Origin: Bacteroidota bacterium
GTDB taxonomy: Bacteria; Bacteroidota; Bacteroidia; Flavobacteriales_D; Sanyastnellaceae
Assembly: GCA_027622975.1 (NCBI GenBank)
Contig: JAQBVN010000009.1
Span: 22,701-86,700 of the forward strand
Reading direction: 5' to 3'
Length of the DNA stretch: 64,000 nt
Shown here: piece by piece, positions 42,330-51,791 of the stretch
Layout of the letters: each line of letters begins with the position of its first letter
How positions within the stretch are numbered: the first letter of the stretch is position 1
Program-made: the position numbers and the translations under genes
The notes under the pieces: model-generated
Seen by the model: only the letters and a program-made list of their open reading frames with translations
Told to the model about the DNA's origin: nothing
The model's database searches: none

Positions 42330-45300
42330 TCAGCGTGGTGAAACAACCAGCTTGGCCGGGTAAGCGCCGTTGTCCACCACGAAGGTGTAGACGCCCGGTG
42401 CCCATGACGAGACGTCAAGCATGTGTCGACCCGAACCCCCTTGACCCGAAATCACCACACGGCCCAGTCCATCCATGGCGTGCCACCTTCCTTGTTGTGG
42501 GGTCAGAACCACAACCTCCGAGTTCGCAGGATTGGGATGCATGCGAATCCCCTGTGCCTCGAGATCCATCAACCCATCGACCCACTCCACGTTGACGGAA
42601 AGGGATGTTTGGTCGGAACACTCCAGCTCAGGGTCTGTGGCTGTCAAGAAAATGTTGTAGGTCCCTGCCTCGGTGTAAGGCAATTCAGGCTCCTCCTCAT
42701 TGCTGAAGGTTCCATTGCCAAACGACCACTGGTAGTAGGCCGCGCCGCTGCTGTTGTTCTCCACATAGACAGGAATGCCTCCTCCCAACAACAAGGGGTC
42801 GGGGACAGAAAACGCTGCAAGCACGGGCTCTGTGAAATCCTCCAAACTCCGAGGCATCAGCGTGTAGCTGTCGAGCAAGGGCATTCCGGGGTCGTATTGA
42901 CCGCCGATGCCTGAAATTCCAAAAGTTCCCAGTGGCGCATCCGTGCCAAAAATATCCGTGTTGGCATCGATTCGAATCTTCACCTCACCCACGCCGTAAT
43001 TCACCATCACGTCAAAAAACGGAACGTTGTTGGTCCATTCTTCGGGGTCGATGAGCTTCCCGCACTTCAGCTTGATGATGCGGCTTTCTGTTTCCTCCCC
43101 CATTTCGGACACCAAGATGGGCTCCTGGGTGGCGTATCCACTTCCTTCCGCGATGACTGTGTCCGCGTAGATTGTGGCCAAACCGTTGAACTGGCCCACC
43201 ACCCCACGAACACGAACACTGTCTCCTTCTTGAACCTCGTAACCAAAGTTGTTGATGGGGCTGAACACATTGATGCCATGGGTGGGGTCAATGAGTGTGA
43301 AGCGAAGGCCTTGGGGATAGTCGTTCCAACCATGGACTATGCCGCGCAACTCACACGCTGTGTCAATGCTGTCCAAGACCCCTTGGTTGTTGACCCCACG
43401 AACCTGGATGATGTCGTACACAGGGTAAGTCAAATCCGAGGGAAGAATGTGGATCACAACCGTCTCGATCCCAATGACAGCACCTCCCGACAAAACCGTC
43501 ATGGTGAGTTCCACATCCTCTTGCAGCTCCGGGTCTTCTTCATCAATGGCCACGAAGTTGAACGACTGGCTGTTGAGCAACCCCGCTTGAAATTCAAACG
43601 ACAAGGGGAACACTGCGGGGAAATCCGTGCCGGCTGTGGCATCACCACCGGTCACCGCAATTTGGACCTCCACATCCTCCAAGGGATAGCTCACCTGCAT
43701 TTCCACCGGCACACCTCCGCCCTCTGAAACGTACAATTCCGGGGCGGAAAAACCCACCACCATGGTTCCCAAGCCACCACAAGATGCCGTGTGCTCTCCC
43801 AAGAAATCAAATGTGTCTTGGGGATACACATCCCATTGGTTTTGTCCCTCGTTCCAGTTGGTGGAGCCCTCGCCAATGTTGGGTTTTCTGACCAAGGTGT
43901 ATTCCGCCATGGCGCCTTCACCCACAGGCCAAGCACCCATGGGATCCACGCCTATGGTTCCCATCATGTCAATGATCTCGCCGTTTTTCCGCAACACAAT
44001 GGGGTCGTTGCCATTGAACCACGTCACCGTGCTCAACACTTGGCTAACTGCCACAATTTGCGCCGCGGCCTGGGGGTTCCCCATGACGTGAACCCCACCC
44101 GACGCGATGACCCCCTCAAGGTCCAGCGTTTGGATTGGGGTGCTGGAGCCATTGTTGTACACCTCCATGACGTAAGGCGTCAGGTCAATGTCAAAGGGTG
44201 TGGGGTTGTGGATTTCCAGAGCCTTGTTGTTGCTGGTGCCCTCCACGTATTCGCTGATGATCAAATCTTCACACAAACCCGCTGCCCCACATTGCAAAAT
44301 CTCGACGAGGAGGAAGTTGGCAGACAGGCTGTCGCAACCCAAAGAAGACGCCCCAAAGACTGACAGGCCCGACTCCACGGTGGCGGAATCCAATCCATCT
44401 TGGTAACTCAATCCCCACACGTGATAGTCACCCGCCTCTCCAAACAGCGCAAAATCGAAGTAAGGCTCATCGGTAGTGGACAAGATCGTGTCTTCGGTGT
44501 TGCAAATCATGAAGAGGTAGTCCCCCTCCACCGCATCGCTGTAATAGCCGAACGATACCAACGCCCCATCTTCTGTGAGGCATGCCTGCACATCTGGTTC
44601 AGCACCTGCCGTCAACAGGGTGCCGCCATCGCACGACGGGACCTCACAGGTCTCGCCTTGCACCACCACAGGCACTGGGGCGATGCTCAGGCACCCGCCC
44701 GCCGGGTTTGTATCCAAGTCGTCCAAAGACATTGTCTCGGATGACAGGGGGGTGTCGTGTGAAATCGCAAAGACCTCAAACGTCCCATCTCCAAGGCCCT
44801 CAAGGTTCAGTGCGGTGCCCAGAAATACGTTCACAATCGAACCATTGCTGGGGTCCACAATGGCCAAACTCACCGAAGCTGTTGCCGCATCCGATTGGTG
44901 GTTAAACCCTACGATTTGAGGTCCCAAATCGGTGCAAAACGTGGTCACGTTGGGGTTGTTCAGGGCCAGATGTCCGCCTTCACATGGCAACACATTTGTG
45001 GTGCCAGGGCTCAAGGCCTGCATGACGAAATTTTGGTCGAGGGGAACGCCGCCGTCCGGAACGCGCGACAATCCGTCCGGTCCTGAACTCACACCAGCTC
45101 CTCCTTCGTACACCGTGGCGGTCGCGGCTGGGTTGACCACGGCCACGATGGCTGCCATTTGAGGGTTGGTCACACTCGTGTTGCCGTACAGGAATGCATC
45201 CGCGATGTCTGTGAATGCTGGAGGCACGTTGGGGATGAATTCTTCGGCTGGTTGGGCCGCCAAAACGACGGCTGCCACAGTGTTTTGCCACCCTTCGCCG

Positions 45301-45584
45301 TTGATCAACGCGAAGCCCTGTGCGTCCAAGGACATTCCATCGAGGTCAACCACGGCTTGGGTTTGGGCTGACCAGACACCTCCTCCAATCGAAGCGGACT
45401 TCACAATGACCAAAGCGTGCCCATCCAACGGTGTGTTGGGGATGCCGTACAACTCTACAAACTGCCCCATGTTAGGGCCGAGAACGAGATTGGCTTCGTT
45501 CAACACCACTTGAGCTCCCAGGTGAGGGATGAGCGTGATGAGAGACCAAAAGCTGACAAAAAGGGTGAATCCGGTTCCTTTCAT
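42330..45584 (-). CDS. Large secreted lamin-tail/OB-fold/PKD protein with T9SS type A sorting domain
   Basis: 1084 residues. Signal peptide (LFVSFWSLITLIPHLGAQ); a first lamin-tail-like domain (VVLNEANLVLGPNMGQFVELYG, about 25-200); a second (EDLIISEYVEGTSNNKALEIHNPT, about 445-600); a Calx-beta-like segment (VSYPLEDVEVQIAVTGGDATAGTDF); an OB-fold-like part (ACELRGIVHGWNDYPQGLRFTLID, DSVRVRGVVGQFNGLATIYAD); a PKD domain (YYQWSFGNGTFSNEEEP); and a C-terminal sorting domain (GIRMHPNPANSEVVVL ... AKLVVSPR). The lamin-tail plus OB-fold layout resembles secreted nucleases, but no nuclease domain is seen. Confidence 0.82.
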   Translation of the reverse strand: MKGTGFTLFVSFWSLITLIPHLGAQVVLNEANLVLGPNMGQFVELYGIPNTPLDGHALVIVKSASIGGGVWSAQTQAVVDLDGMSLDAQGFALINGEGWQNTVAAVVLAAQPAEEFIPNVPPAFTDIADAFLYGNTSVTNPQMAAIVAVVNPAATATVYEGGAGVSSGPDGLSRVPDGGVPLDQNFVMQALSPGTTNVLPCEGGHLALNNPNVTTFCTDLGPQIVGFNHQSDAATASVSLAIVDPSNGSIVNVFLGTALNLEGLGDGTFEVFAISHDTPLSSETMSLDDLDTNPAGGCLSIAPVPVVVQGETCEVPSCDGGTLLTAGAEPDVQACLTEDGALVSFGYYSDAVEGDYLFMICNTEDTILSTTDEPYFDFALFGEAGDYHVWGLSYQDGLDSATVESGLSVFGASSLGCDSLSANFLLVEILQCGAAGLCEDLIISEYVEGTSNNKALEIHNPTPFDIDLTPYVMEVYNNGSSTPIQTLDLEGVIASGGVHVMGNPQAAAQIVAVSQVLSTVTWFNGNDPIVLRKNGEIIDMMGTIGVDPMGAWPVGEGAMAEYTLVRKPNIGEGSTNWNEGQNQWDVYPQDTFDFLGEHTASCGGLGTMVVGFSAPELYVSEGGGVPVEMQVSYPLEDVEVQIAVTGGDATAGTDFPAVFPLSFEFQAGLLNSQSFNFVAIDEEDPELQEDVELTMTVLSGGAVIGIETVVIHILPSDLTYPVYDIIQVRGVNNQGVLDSIDTACELRGIVHGWNDYPQGLRFTLIDPTHGINVFSPINNFGYEVQEGDSVRVRGVVGQFNGLATIYADTVIAEGSGYATQEPILVSEMGEETESRIIKLKCGKLIDPEEWTNNVPFFDVMVNYGVGEVKIRIDANTDIFGTDAPLGTFGISGIGGQYDPGMPLLDSYTLMPRSLEDFTEPVLAAFSVPDPLLLGGGIPVYVENNSSGAAYYQWSFGNGTFSNEEEPELPYTEAGTYNIFLTATDPELECSDQTSLSVNVEWVDGLMDLEAQGIRMHPNPANSEVVVLTPQQGRWHAMDGLGRVVISGQGGSGRHMLDVSSWAPGVYTFVVDNGAYPAKLVVSPR

Positions 45585-45607
45585 GGTCGTTGATGATGAC
45601 TGGGTGG

Positions 45608-45615
45608 CGAAGGTA
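45608..45615 (-). promoter_or_regulatory. Promoter -7 box (TACCTTCG) of the lamin-tail protein gene
   Basis: One change from TAnnTTTG on the minus strand, 23 bases before the ATG at 45584, longer spacing than most genes here. It is only four bases from the box of the divergent DUF4175 gene. Confidence 0.45.
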
Positions 45616-45618
45616 GCG

Positions 45619-45626
45619 TACCTTTC
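45619..45626 (+). promoter_or_regulatory. Promoter -7 box (TACCTTTC) of the DUF4175 operon
   Basis: One change from TAnnTTTG, ten bases before the ATG at 45637. The two divergent boxes lie back to back, so the polymerases would compete for the same DNA. Confidence 0.45.
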
Positions 45627-45636
45627 TTGAGCATAG

Positions 45637-48600
45637 ATGAGCGGGACAATTTCATTGATTGAGAAGCTGGATGCCTTCATCCGGAGGTACCACCGAAACA
45701 AAGCCCTTCGCGGGCTTCTGTTGTCTTTTGCCACTTTGGTTTCTGGCTTGTTGCTCGTGGCCCTGTTGGAACATGTGGGGCGCTTTGGGGTGGCGGGGCG
45801 TACCGTGTTGTTCTATGCCTTCACACTCACGTCGATTGGGATGTTGGCTTTGTGGGTGGTTTGGCCCATTTTGCAGTGGCTTCGTGTGAGCCGGGGTTTG
45901 AGTTACGAGGAGGCTGCTCGCATTGTAGGCAACCATTTTCCCGAGGTCCAAGACAAACTCCTAAACACCCTCCAACTCCAACAGCAGGTCGAAGGCGCTG
46001 CTGGGTCCGATGTGACATTGTTGGCAGCAAGCATCGAGCAACGCACAGAATCCTTGAGGCCGCTTCCCTTTGCCAAGGCTGTGGATGTTCGTCCAGCCTT
46101 GCGCGCCTTGAAAATGGCCCTCCCTGTGGCTGTATTGGGGGTGGGATTGGGGTTGTGGCGGCCCGCGTGGGTGACGGAGCCAACCACGCGCCTGGTGCAG
46201 CACCGGACCGAGTTTGTCGAGCCTGCACCCTTTGAATTTGTCCTGCTGAACGACGACCTTCGGGTGGCGGCGGGTGACCCGTTCACCATCGAGGTCCAAA
46301 CACGAGGAAACGACCTTCCAAGCTCGGTCGTCGTGGAAACGATGGGGGGGCGTTTCCGCATGGAGCGGGTGAGGAACCACGTGTATCGGTACTCCCTGCC
46401 TTCGGTTCGTAATTCCACTGAATTTCATTTCCTGGCGAACGGGTGGCGCTCCTCAGAGTATGTCGTCCGGCCCTTCGCCATGCCCTCCCTTGCAGAGTTG
46501 CGTTTGACGGCCACCCCGCCTCGATACACCGGTCTCCCCCCCATCGAACAACGAAACCAAGGAGACCTCACGGTCCCTGAGGGAACACCCATCCAATGGT
46601 CCATCCACATCCAAGACGGGGATGGTGTGTTGATGCGCATCGGTGAGCGTCAGCAGTCGATTCGGCAGGCCGCTGGCAACGTGTTCGCCACGGAATGGGT
46701 GGCCAGTGAAGACGTCACGTATTGGATCACTCCTACCGGACCCGAGGCCAAGGGAGACTCCATCAGGCATCGCATTCACGTTGTGCGAGATGGTCGGCCC
46801 TCCATACGTGTCAGCGAAGCACTCGACTCCACCTCTCGAAAACTTCGATATTTCTCGGGATCCATCCAGGACGACTACGGATTCAGTCGATTGGTGTTTG
46901 TCTGGAACCACGCTTCCTCCGCCAACCCATCCGCAGACGCCGATCCGGCGGCCCTGGATGGCCGAGGGGGTCGAATAGACCTGGACGTCCCAGAAGGGTT
47001 GCGAGGGTCCTTTTTCCACACGTGGGACATGCGCGACTTGGTGTGGGGTGACGGGGATGTCCTTGAGTGTTGGTTTGAAGTGTGGGACAACGACGGTGTG
47101 AATGGCGCCAAAATGGTTCGTTCCGCGACCACCCGAATTGCGGCCCCATCCCAGGAGGAAATCCGTCAAGAACGGGAAGAGGCCGCCTCGAACATTGAGG
47201 ACAACCTCGAGGCGGCCATCCAAGATGCCGATGAACTTCGCGAGGCCATGGAAGCCATGCAGGAGCGACTTCGAGAACAGGGTGAGATGACCTGGCAAGA
47301 CCGACAAGCCATGGAACAACTCCTCGAGCAGCAACAAGACCTGCAAAAGCGCTTGGAACAAATGCAGCAGGAGAACCAGCGAAAGGATGAGCGAGCCAAT
47401 GAGTTTGACCCCCAAGAGGAGCGCATTTTGGAAAAGCAAAACCAGCTTCAGCAGCTCATGAATGAGGTCATGAGCGAAGAACTTCGCGAAATCTACCGCC
47501 AGATGCAAGAGCTCATGGATGAGATGGATCCTGACAAAATCCAAGAGCAATTGAATGACATGGAGCTCAACCACGAGGCCATGGAAAAGGAACTTGATCG
47601 GGCACTTGAACAGTTTCGTCAGCTCCAATGGGAAACCAAGATGGACGAGACCATTGAGGAACTCAAGAGGTTGGCTGAAGAGCAGGAACGATTGGCTGAA
47701 GAGGCGGATTTGGGGTTGATGGATTCCGAAGATTTGAAGGCCAAACAGGACAGCCTCAACAACAAGTTTGACCAATTGCGCAAAGACCTGGACCAACTGG
47801 AAAAGGACAACCAAGAATTGGCCAACCCCAACCCCATGATGGATAGCAACGAAGAGGAGCAATCCATCCAAGATGCCATGGAGGAGGGTTCGGAACAGTT
47901 GGAGAAGGGGAAAGACAAGAAGGCTTCCGAATCGCAGCAACAGGCTGCAGACCAAATGCAACAGCTTGCCGAACGCATGGAAGCCATGCAACAGCAGGCT
48001 GAAGAAGAGTCCCAAGGAGAGGACATGGAGGCGCTTCGGGCGTTATTGGAAAACATTCTCGCCCTCTCATTCGACGAGGAATTGTTGATGGCCGAGCTCA
48101 AAACCACACAAGAACAAGACCCTCGGTACATTGGGCACGGCCAAACGCAGCGGAACCTCAAAGACGCATCGGCCATGGTTGAAGACAGTCTGTTTGCCCT
48201 GAGTATGCGCATTCCGCAGCTCGCTTCGGCTGTCAACCGAGAAATTGGGTTGGTCAACCGTCACATGGACAAAGCGCTTGAGGGTTTTGGTGAACGCCAA
48301 ACCCCGGAGATTGCCATGAATCAGCAATATGTCATGACATCGTTCAACAACCTCGCGCTGTTGCTCGATGAGGCCCTCCAACAAATGCAACAGCAACAAG
48401 CTGAAAAGCAACCGGGAAGTGGGAATTGTGAAAAGCCCGGGGGTTCCGGCAGCCCTTCCAGCTCACCCAAGGCTGGTGACATGAAGAAAATGCAAGAGGC
48501 ATTGGGCAAGAAACTCGAGCAGATGAAGCAACAAATGGGCAACCAAGCCAACCAAGGCAAGGCTGGTCAGCGGGGTACGGGAATGAGCAAGGAGTTGGCA

Positions 48601-49041
48601 CAGATGGCCGCTCAACAAGCCGCGTTGCGAAAAATGGCTCAGGAGAAAGCCAAGGAACTCAATGAAGACGGTTCGGGACAGGGCACCGAAATGCAAAAGA
48701 TCGCCCAAGAAATGGAGGAGTTGGAGCGTGATTTGGTCAACCGACGCGTCGACCAGGCCACCCTGCAACGGCAACAAGATTTGATCACGCGGCTGTTGGA
48801 AGCTGAAAATGCTGAGCGCATTCGTGGTGAGAAAGAGGAGCGAACTTCGCGGTCCGGGGATGATGGTTTGAAGGCCACCCCACCCCAAGCTTCTGACTAC
48901 CTCCGCCAAAAAATGAATGAACTCGAGTTGTTGAAGACGGTTCCTGCAGAACTTCTCCCGTACTACAGGGCGCGGGTCAACGATTATTTCAATAATTTGG
49001 ACCTTGATTCTGGCGGAAACCAACCCGATCTGAACCCATGA
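45637..49041 (+). CDS. DUF4175-family membrane protein with long coiled coil
   Basis: 1134 residues. Two N-terminal membrane helices (LLLSFATLVSGLLLVALL; TSIGMLALWVVWPILQWL), a beta-rich part to about residue 490, then a very long charged coiled coil rich in Gln, Glu and Met (about 505-800), and a Gln/Gly/Ser-rich low-complexity tail ending in a short helix (NELELLKTVPAELLPYYRARVNDYF). This is the DUF4175 layout of Bacteroidota; function unknown, envelope-associated by topology. Its stop overlaps the next start (ATGA). Confidence 0.85.
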   Translation: MSGTISLIEKLDAFIRRYHRNKALRGLLLSFATLVSGLLLVALLEHVGRFGVAGRTVLFYAFTLTSIGMLALWVVWPILQWLRVSRGLSYEEAARIVGNHFPEVQDKLLNTLQLQQQVEGAAGSDVTLLAASIEQRTESLRPLPFAKAVDVRPALRALKMALPVAVLGVGLGLWRPAWVTEPTTRLVQHRTEFVEPAPFEFVLLNDDLRVAAGDPFTIEVQTRGNDLPSSVVVETMGGRFRMERVRNHVYRYSLPSVRNSTEFHFLANGWRSSEYVVRPFAMPSLAELRLTATPPRYTGLPPIEQRNQGDLTVPEGTPIQWSIHIQDGDGVLMRIGERQQSIRQAAGNVFATEWVASEDVTYWITPTGPEAKGDSIRHRIHVVRDGRPSIRVSEALDSTSRKLRYFSGSIQDDYGFSRLVFVWNHASSANPSADADPAALDGRGGRIDLDVPEGLRGSFFHTWDMRDLVWGDGDVLECWFEVWDNDGVNGAKMVRSATTRIAAPSQEEIRQEREEAASNIEDNLEAAIQDADELREAMEAMQERLREQGEMTWQDRQAMEQLLEQQQDLQKRLEQMQQENQRKDERANEFDPQEERILEKQNQLQQLMNEVMSEELREIYRQMQELMDEMDPDKIQEQLNDMELNHEAMEKELDRALEQFRQLQWETKMDETIEELKRLAEEQERLAEEADLGLMDSEDLKAKQDSLNNKFDQLRKDLDQLEKDNQELANPNPMMDSNEEEQSIQDAMEEGSEQLEKGKDKKASESQQQAADQMQQLAERMEAMQQQAEEESQGEDMEALRALLENILALSFDEELLMAELKTTQEQDPRYIGHGQTQRNLKDASAMVEDSLFALSMRIPQLASAVNREIGLVNRHMDKALEGFGERQTPEIAMNQQYVMTSFNNLALLLDEALQQMQQQQAEKQPGSGNCEKPGGSGSPSSSPKAGDMKKMQEALGKKLEQMKQQMGNQANQGKAGQRGTGMSKELAQMAAQQAALRKMAQEKAKELNEDGSGQGTEMQKIAQEMEELERDLVNRRVDQATLQRQQDLITRLLEAENAERIRGEKEERTSRSGDDGLKATPPQASDYLRQKMNELELLKTVPAELLPYYRARVNDYFNNLDLDSGGNQPDLNP

Positions 49042-49451
49042 CGACCACACTCCCCGAGCTTCGCTTCGACTCCAAGCCTGAGAACATTGCTGTTGTTGAG
49101 CGTTTGATTGATCAAATCAGCGACGCCCACAGCATCATCCCAGAGCATTACGGGAATGTGTTGATTGCCATGACAGAAGCGGTCAACAACGCCATTGTTC
49201 ACGGCAACAAACTCGATCTAGCCAAGTCCGTGAGTGTCTCGTGCGCAGTGCATGAAAAAAGCCTCGTCTTCCGCGTGTCTGATGAGGGCCCTGGGTTTGA
49301 TTACGAGAACCTCCCGGACCCAACGGCTCCTGAAAACATTGAAAAACCCCACGGTCGAGGTGTCTTTTTGATGCGCCATCTCGCCGATGGATGTGCCTTC
49401 GAGGACGACGGTCGAATTGTCGAGCTGACGTTTTCTAACGTGCTCGCCTGA
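49038..49451 (+). CDS. RsbW-like anti-sigma / serine kinase-type ATPase
   Basis: 137 residues, a lone HATPase_c domain: MTEAVNNAIVHGNK (N box), VSDEGPGFDYENLPDP and HGRGVFLMRHLAD (G boxes). Such proteins phosphorylate anti-sigma antagonists, but the Bacteroidota single-copy form placed next to ybeY has no known partner here: no sigma factor or STAS gene is in the window. Overlaps the DUF4175 stop by four bases. Confidence 0.85.
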   Translation: MTTTLPELRFDSKPENIAVVERLIDQISDAHSIIPEHYGNVLIAMTEAVNNAIVHGNKLDLAKSVSVSCAVHEKSLVFRVSDEGPGFDYENLPDPTAPENIEKPHGRGVFLMRHLADGCAFEDDGRIVELTFSNVLA

Positions 49452-49454
49452 TCC

Positions 49455-49883
49455 ATGGTGGTGTTTGTCGATGGGGACGTGTCGTGTCGCGTCGAGGGTC
49501 GACGTCGGGTGAAGTCGTGGTTGAAACAGGTGGCCAACCACCATGGGAGCCACTTGGGAGATGTGAGCATTGTGGCCTGTTCCGATGAGGAGCTTCTCAC
49601 GTACAACAGGAAATACCTCGATCACGACACCTACACCGACATCATCACGTTTGACCACAGCGAGGGCACTACACTCTCAGGAGATCTGCTTATTTCCTTC
49701 GAAAGGGTTTTGGAAAATGCTGAAAGTCAACACGTTGACTTTCAGGAGGAGTTGCGCCGGGTGATTGTCCATGGGCTTCTTCATCTCGCTGGATTCAAGG
49801 ACAAAACCCAATCTGACGCCAAAGCCATGCGCCAAGCTGAAAACGAAGCCCTGTCCATGTTCCACGTGGAACACGCGCGCTGA
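49455..49883 (+). CDS. ybeY: Endoribonuclease YbeY
   Basis: 142 residues; matures 16S rRNA ends and acts in ribosome quality control. The zinc motif is HGLLHLAGFKDKT: two histidines are in place, while the third metal ligand, His in E. coli, is Asp here (GFKDK), a variant I recall from Bacteroidota YbeY. Three bases follow the ATPase stop. Confidence 0.93.
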   Translation: MVVFVDGDVSCRVEGRRRVKSWLKQVANHHGSHLGDVSIVACSDEELLTYNRKYLDHDTYTDIITFDHSEGTTLSGDLLISFERVLENAESQHVDFQEELRRVIVHGLLHLAGFKDKTQSDAKAMRQAENEALSMFHVEHAR

Positions 49884-49909
49884 ACCCTCTTCTCCCGACC
49901 TTTGTGGGC

Positions 49910-51772
49910 ATGATTCAGTCTTACGATGTTGTGGTGGTTGGTGCGGGCCATGCTGGCAATGAAGCTGCGGCGGCCGCAGCCAATTTGGGTGCCTCTACCC
50001 TTCTGATCACCATGAACATGGGGGTCATCGGTCAGATGTCGTGTAACCCAGCCATGGGGGGTATTGCAAAAGGCCAAATCGTTCGTGAGGTGGACGCCCT
50101 GGGAGGATACTCCGGACTTGTCTCTGACCGAAGCGCCATCCAATTTCGGATGCTGAACAAATCGAAGGGGCCCGCCATGTGGAGTCCCCGAACGCAAAAC
50201 GACCGGAACCTCTTTGCCCAAACGTGGCGAGAAATGCTCGAAGCCACACCCAACCTTGATTTCTGGCAAGACAGTGTTGTGGGCGTGCTCACCGAGGGGG
50301 GGCGGTGCGTTGGGGTGCGCACCGGGTTGGGCATGACAATTCGCGCGCGCTCCGTGGTGTTGACCAACGGCACATTCTTGAATGGTCTCATGCACATTGG
50401 AGAAAAGCAATTTGGCGGAGGAAGGGCCGGCGAACGGGCTTCTCAAGGAATCACAGAACAACTCGTCGAATTTGGGTTCGAAAGTGGGCGCATGAAAACT
50501 GGCACACCTCCGCGCGTCGACGGCCGCTCTCTCGATTACACCAAGATGACTGAGCAGCCCGGAGACGACAAGCCTGGGCGATTCAGTTACCTTCCACATC
50601 ACCCCATCACCCGGCAGGTGCCTTGTCACATCACCTACACCTCTGAAGAAGTTCATGACCTCTTGAGAGAGGGGTTTGATCGGTCCCCCATGTTCAACGG
50701 ACGAATCCGGGGACTTGGGCCCCGCTATTGCCCCAGCATTGAAGACAAAATCGACCGCTTCGCCGACAAAGACCGCCACCAAGTGTTTGTCGAACCTGAG
50801 GGTTGGAACACCTGTGAAATCTATGTCAATGGATTCAGTACGAGCCTCCCGGAAGACGTTCAATTGAGGGCCATGCGGAAGATTCCCGGGTTTGAACATG
50901 CCAAGATGTTTCGTCCGGGATATGCCGTCGAATACGATTACTTCCCCCCCACCCAGCTGCAGCACAGCCTTGAAACTCGCCTCGTGCCTGGCCTCTTTTT
51001 CGCCGGTCAAATCAATGGCACCACGGGCTATGAGGAGGCGGCATGCCAGGGATTGATGGCCGGCATCAACGCAGCCCGTTCCACGTGGAACCAAGAGCCC
51101 GTGACCTTCGGCCGCAGCCAAGCGTACATCGGGGTCTTGATTGATGATTTGGTCACCAAGGGCACGGAAGAGCCCTACCGCATGTTCACTTCGCGCGCAG
51201 AATACCGGATCCTGCTTCGACAAGACAATGCTGATGAGCGGTTGACGCCTCTCTCCCATGCCATGGGGCTTGCAACTGATGAACGTATGGCTGCCTTGGA
51301 GGCCAAACTCCAAGGTGTCCAAACCCTTCGCAAGGGACTTCAACAAACCAGCCTCTCCCCCACCCAAGCCGCCCCGGTGCTCAACGATGTGGGCTCCTCT
51401 CCCTTGAAACACGCCGTGCGAGCTCAAGAAGTCCTCGCCCGACCTCACGTCCTTCTGGAGAACATGGTTTCCACCATCCCGGAGGTCGCCCAACTTTGTG
51501 CGCACCACGCGCCTGATGTGCTTGAACAGGTTGAAATTCAGGTGAAGTATGAGGGGTACATCGCCAAAGAACAAGACATGGCAGACAAATTGGGCAGGCT
51601 TGATCATTTGGCCATTCCCATTGATTTGGACTTTCACCGTCTCACATCCTTGAGTTTTGAGGGCCGACAAAAATTGTCAGACCGGCGGCCCACAACCCTC
51701 GGTGAGGCTTCGCGCATCTCTGGTGTCAGCCCTTCTGACCTGAGTGTCCTCATGATTTACCTCGGGCGGTAG
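49910..51772 (+). CDS. mnmG: tRNA uridine-5-carboxymethylaminomethyl synthesis enzyme MnmG (GidA)
   Basis: 620 residues, FAD-dependent, modifies the wobble uridine of several tRNAs together with MnmE. FAD-binding motif YDVVVVGAGHAGNEAAAAAA, the signature MSCNPAMGGIAKGQIVREVDALGG, TGTPPRVDGRS, AGQINGTTGYEEAACQGL. Start at 49910 (MIQSYDV); a GTG two codons upstream is less likely. GACCTTTG just before may be an internal promoter. mnmG is often near replication origins; a candidate origin lies 5 kb downstream. Confidence 0.97.
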   Translation: MIQSYDVVVVGAGHAGNEAAAAAANLGASTLLITMNMGVIGQMSCNPAMGGIAKGQIVREVDALGGYSGLVSDRSAIQFRMLNKSKGPAMWSPRTQNDRNLFAQTWREMLEATPNLDFWQDSVVGVLTEGGRCVGVRTGLGMTIRARSVVLTNGTFLNGLMHIGEKQFGGGRAGERASQGITEQLVEFGFESGRMKTGTPPRVDGRSLDYTKMTEQPGDDKPGRFSYLPHHPITRQVPCHITYTSEEVHDLLREGFDRSPMFNGRIRGLGPRYCPSIEDKIDRFADKDRHQVFVEPEGWNTCEIYVNGFSTSLPEDVQLRAMRKIPGFEHAKMFRPGYAVEYDYFPPTQLQHSLETRLVPGLFFAGQINGTTGYEEAACQGLMAGINAARSTWNQEPVTFGRSQAYIGVLIDDLVTKGTEEPYRMFTSRAEYRILLRQDNADERLTPLSHAMGLATDERMAALEAKLQGVQTLRKGLQQTSLSPTQAAPVLNDVGSSPLKHAVRAQEVLARPHVLLENMVSTIPEVAQLCAHHAPDVLEQVEIQVKYEGYIAKEQDMADKLGRLDHLAIPIDLDFHRLTSLSFEGRQKLSDRRPTTLGEASRISGVSPSDLSVLMIYLGR

Positions 51773-51776
51773 CACC

Positions 51777-51784
51777 TACCTTTG
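51777..51784 (+). promoter_or_regulatory. Promoter -7 box (TACCTTTG) of the aldehyde dehydrogenase gene
   Basis: Exact TAnnTTTG, seven bases before the ATG at 51792 and five bases after the mnmG stop. Confidence 0.6.
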
Positions 51785-51791
51785 CACCGCC

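Noticed and set aside
49455..49883. YbeY missing its third zinc histidine as a broken gene
   Set aside because: GFKDK in place of GYDH is a variant I recall from Bacteroidota YbeY, and the rest of the gene is intact.
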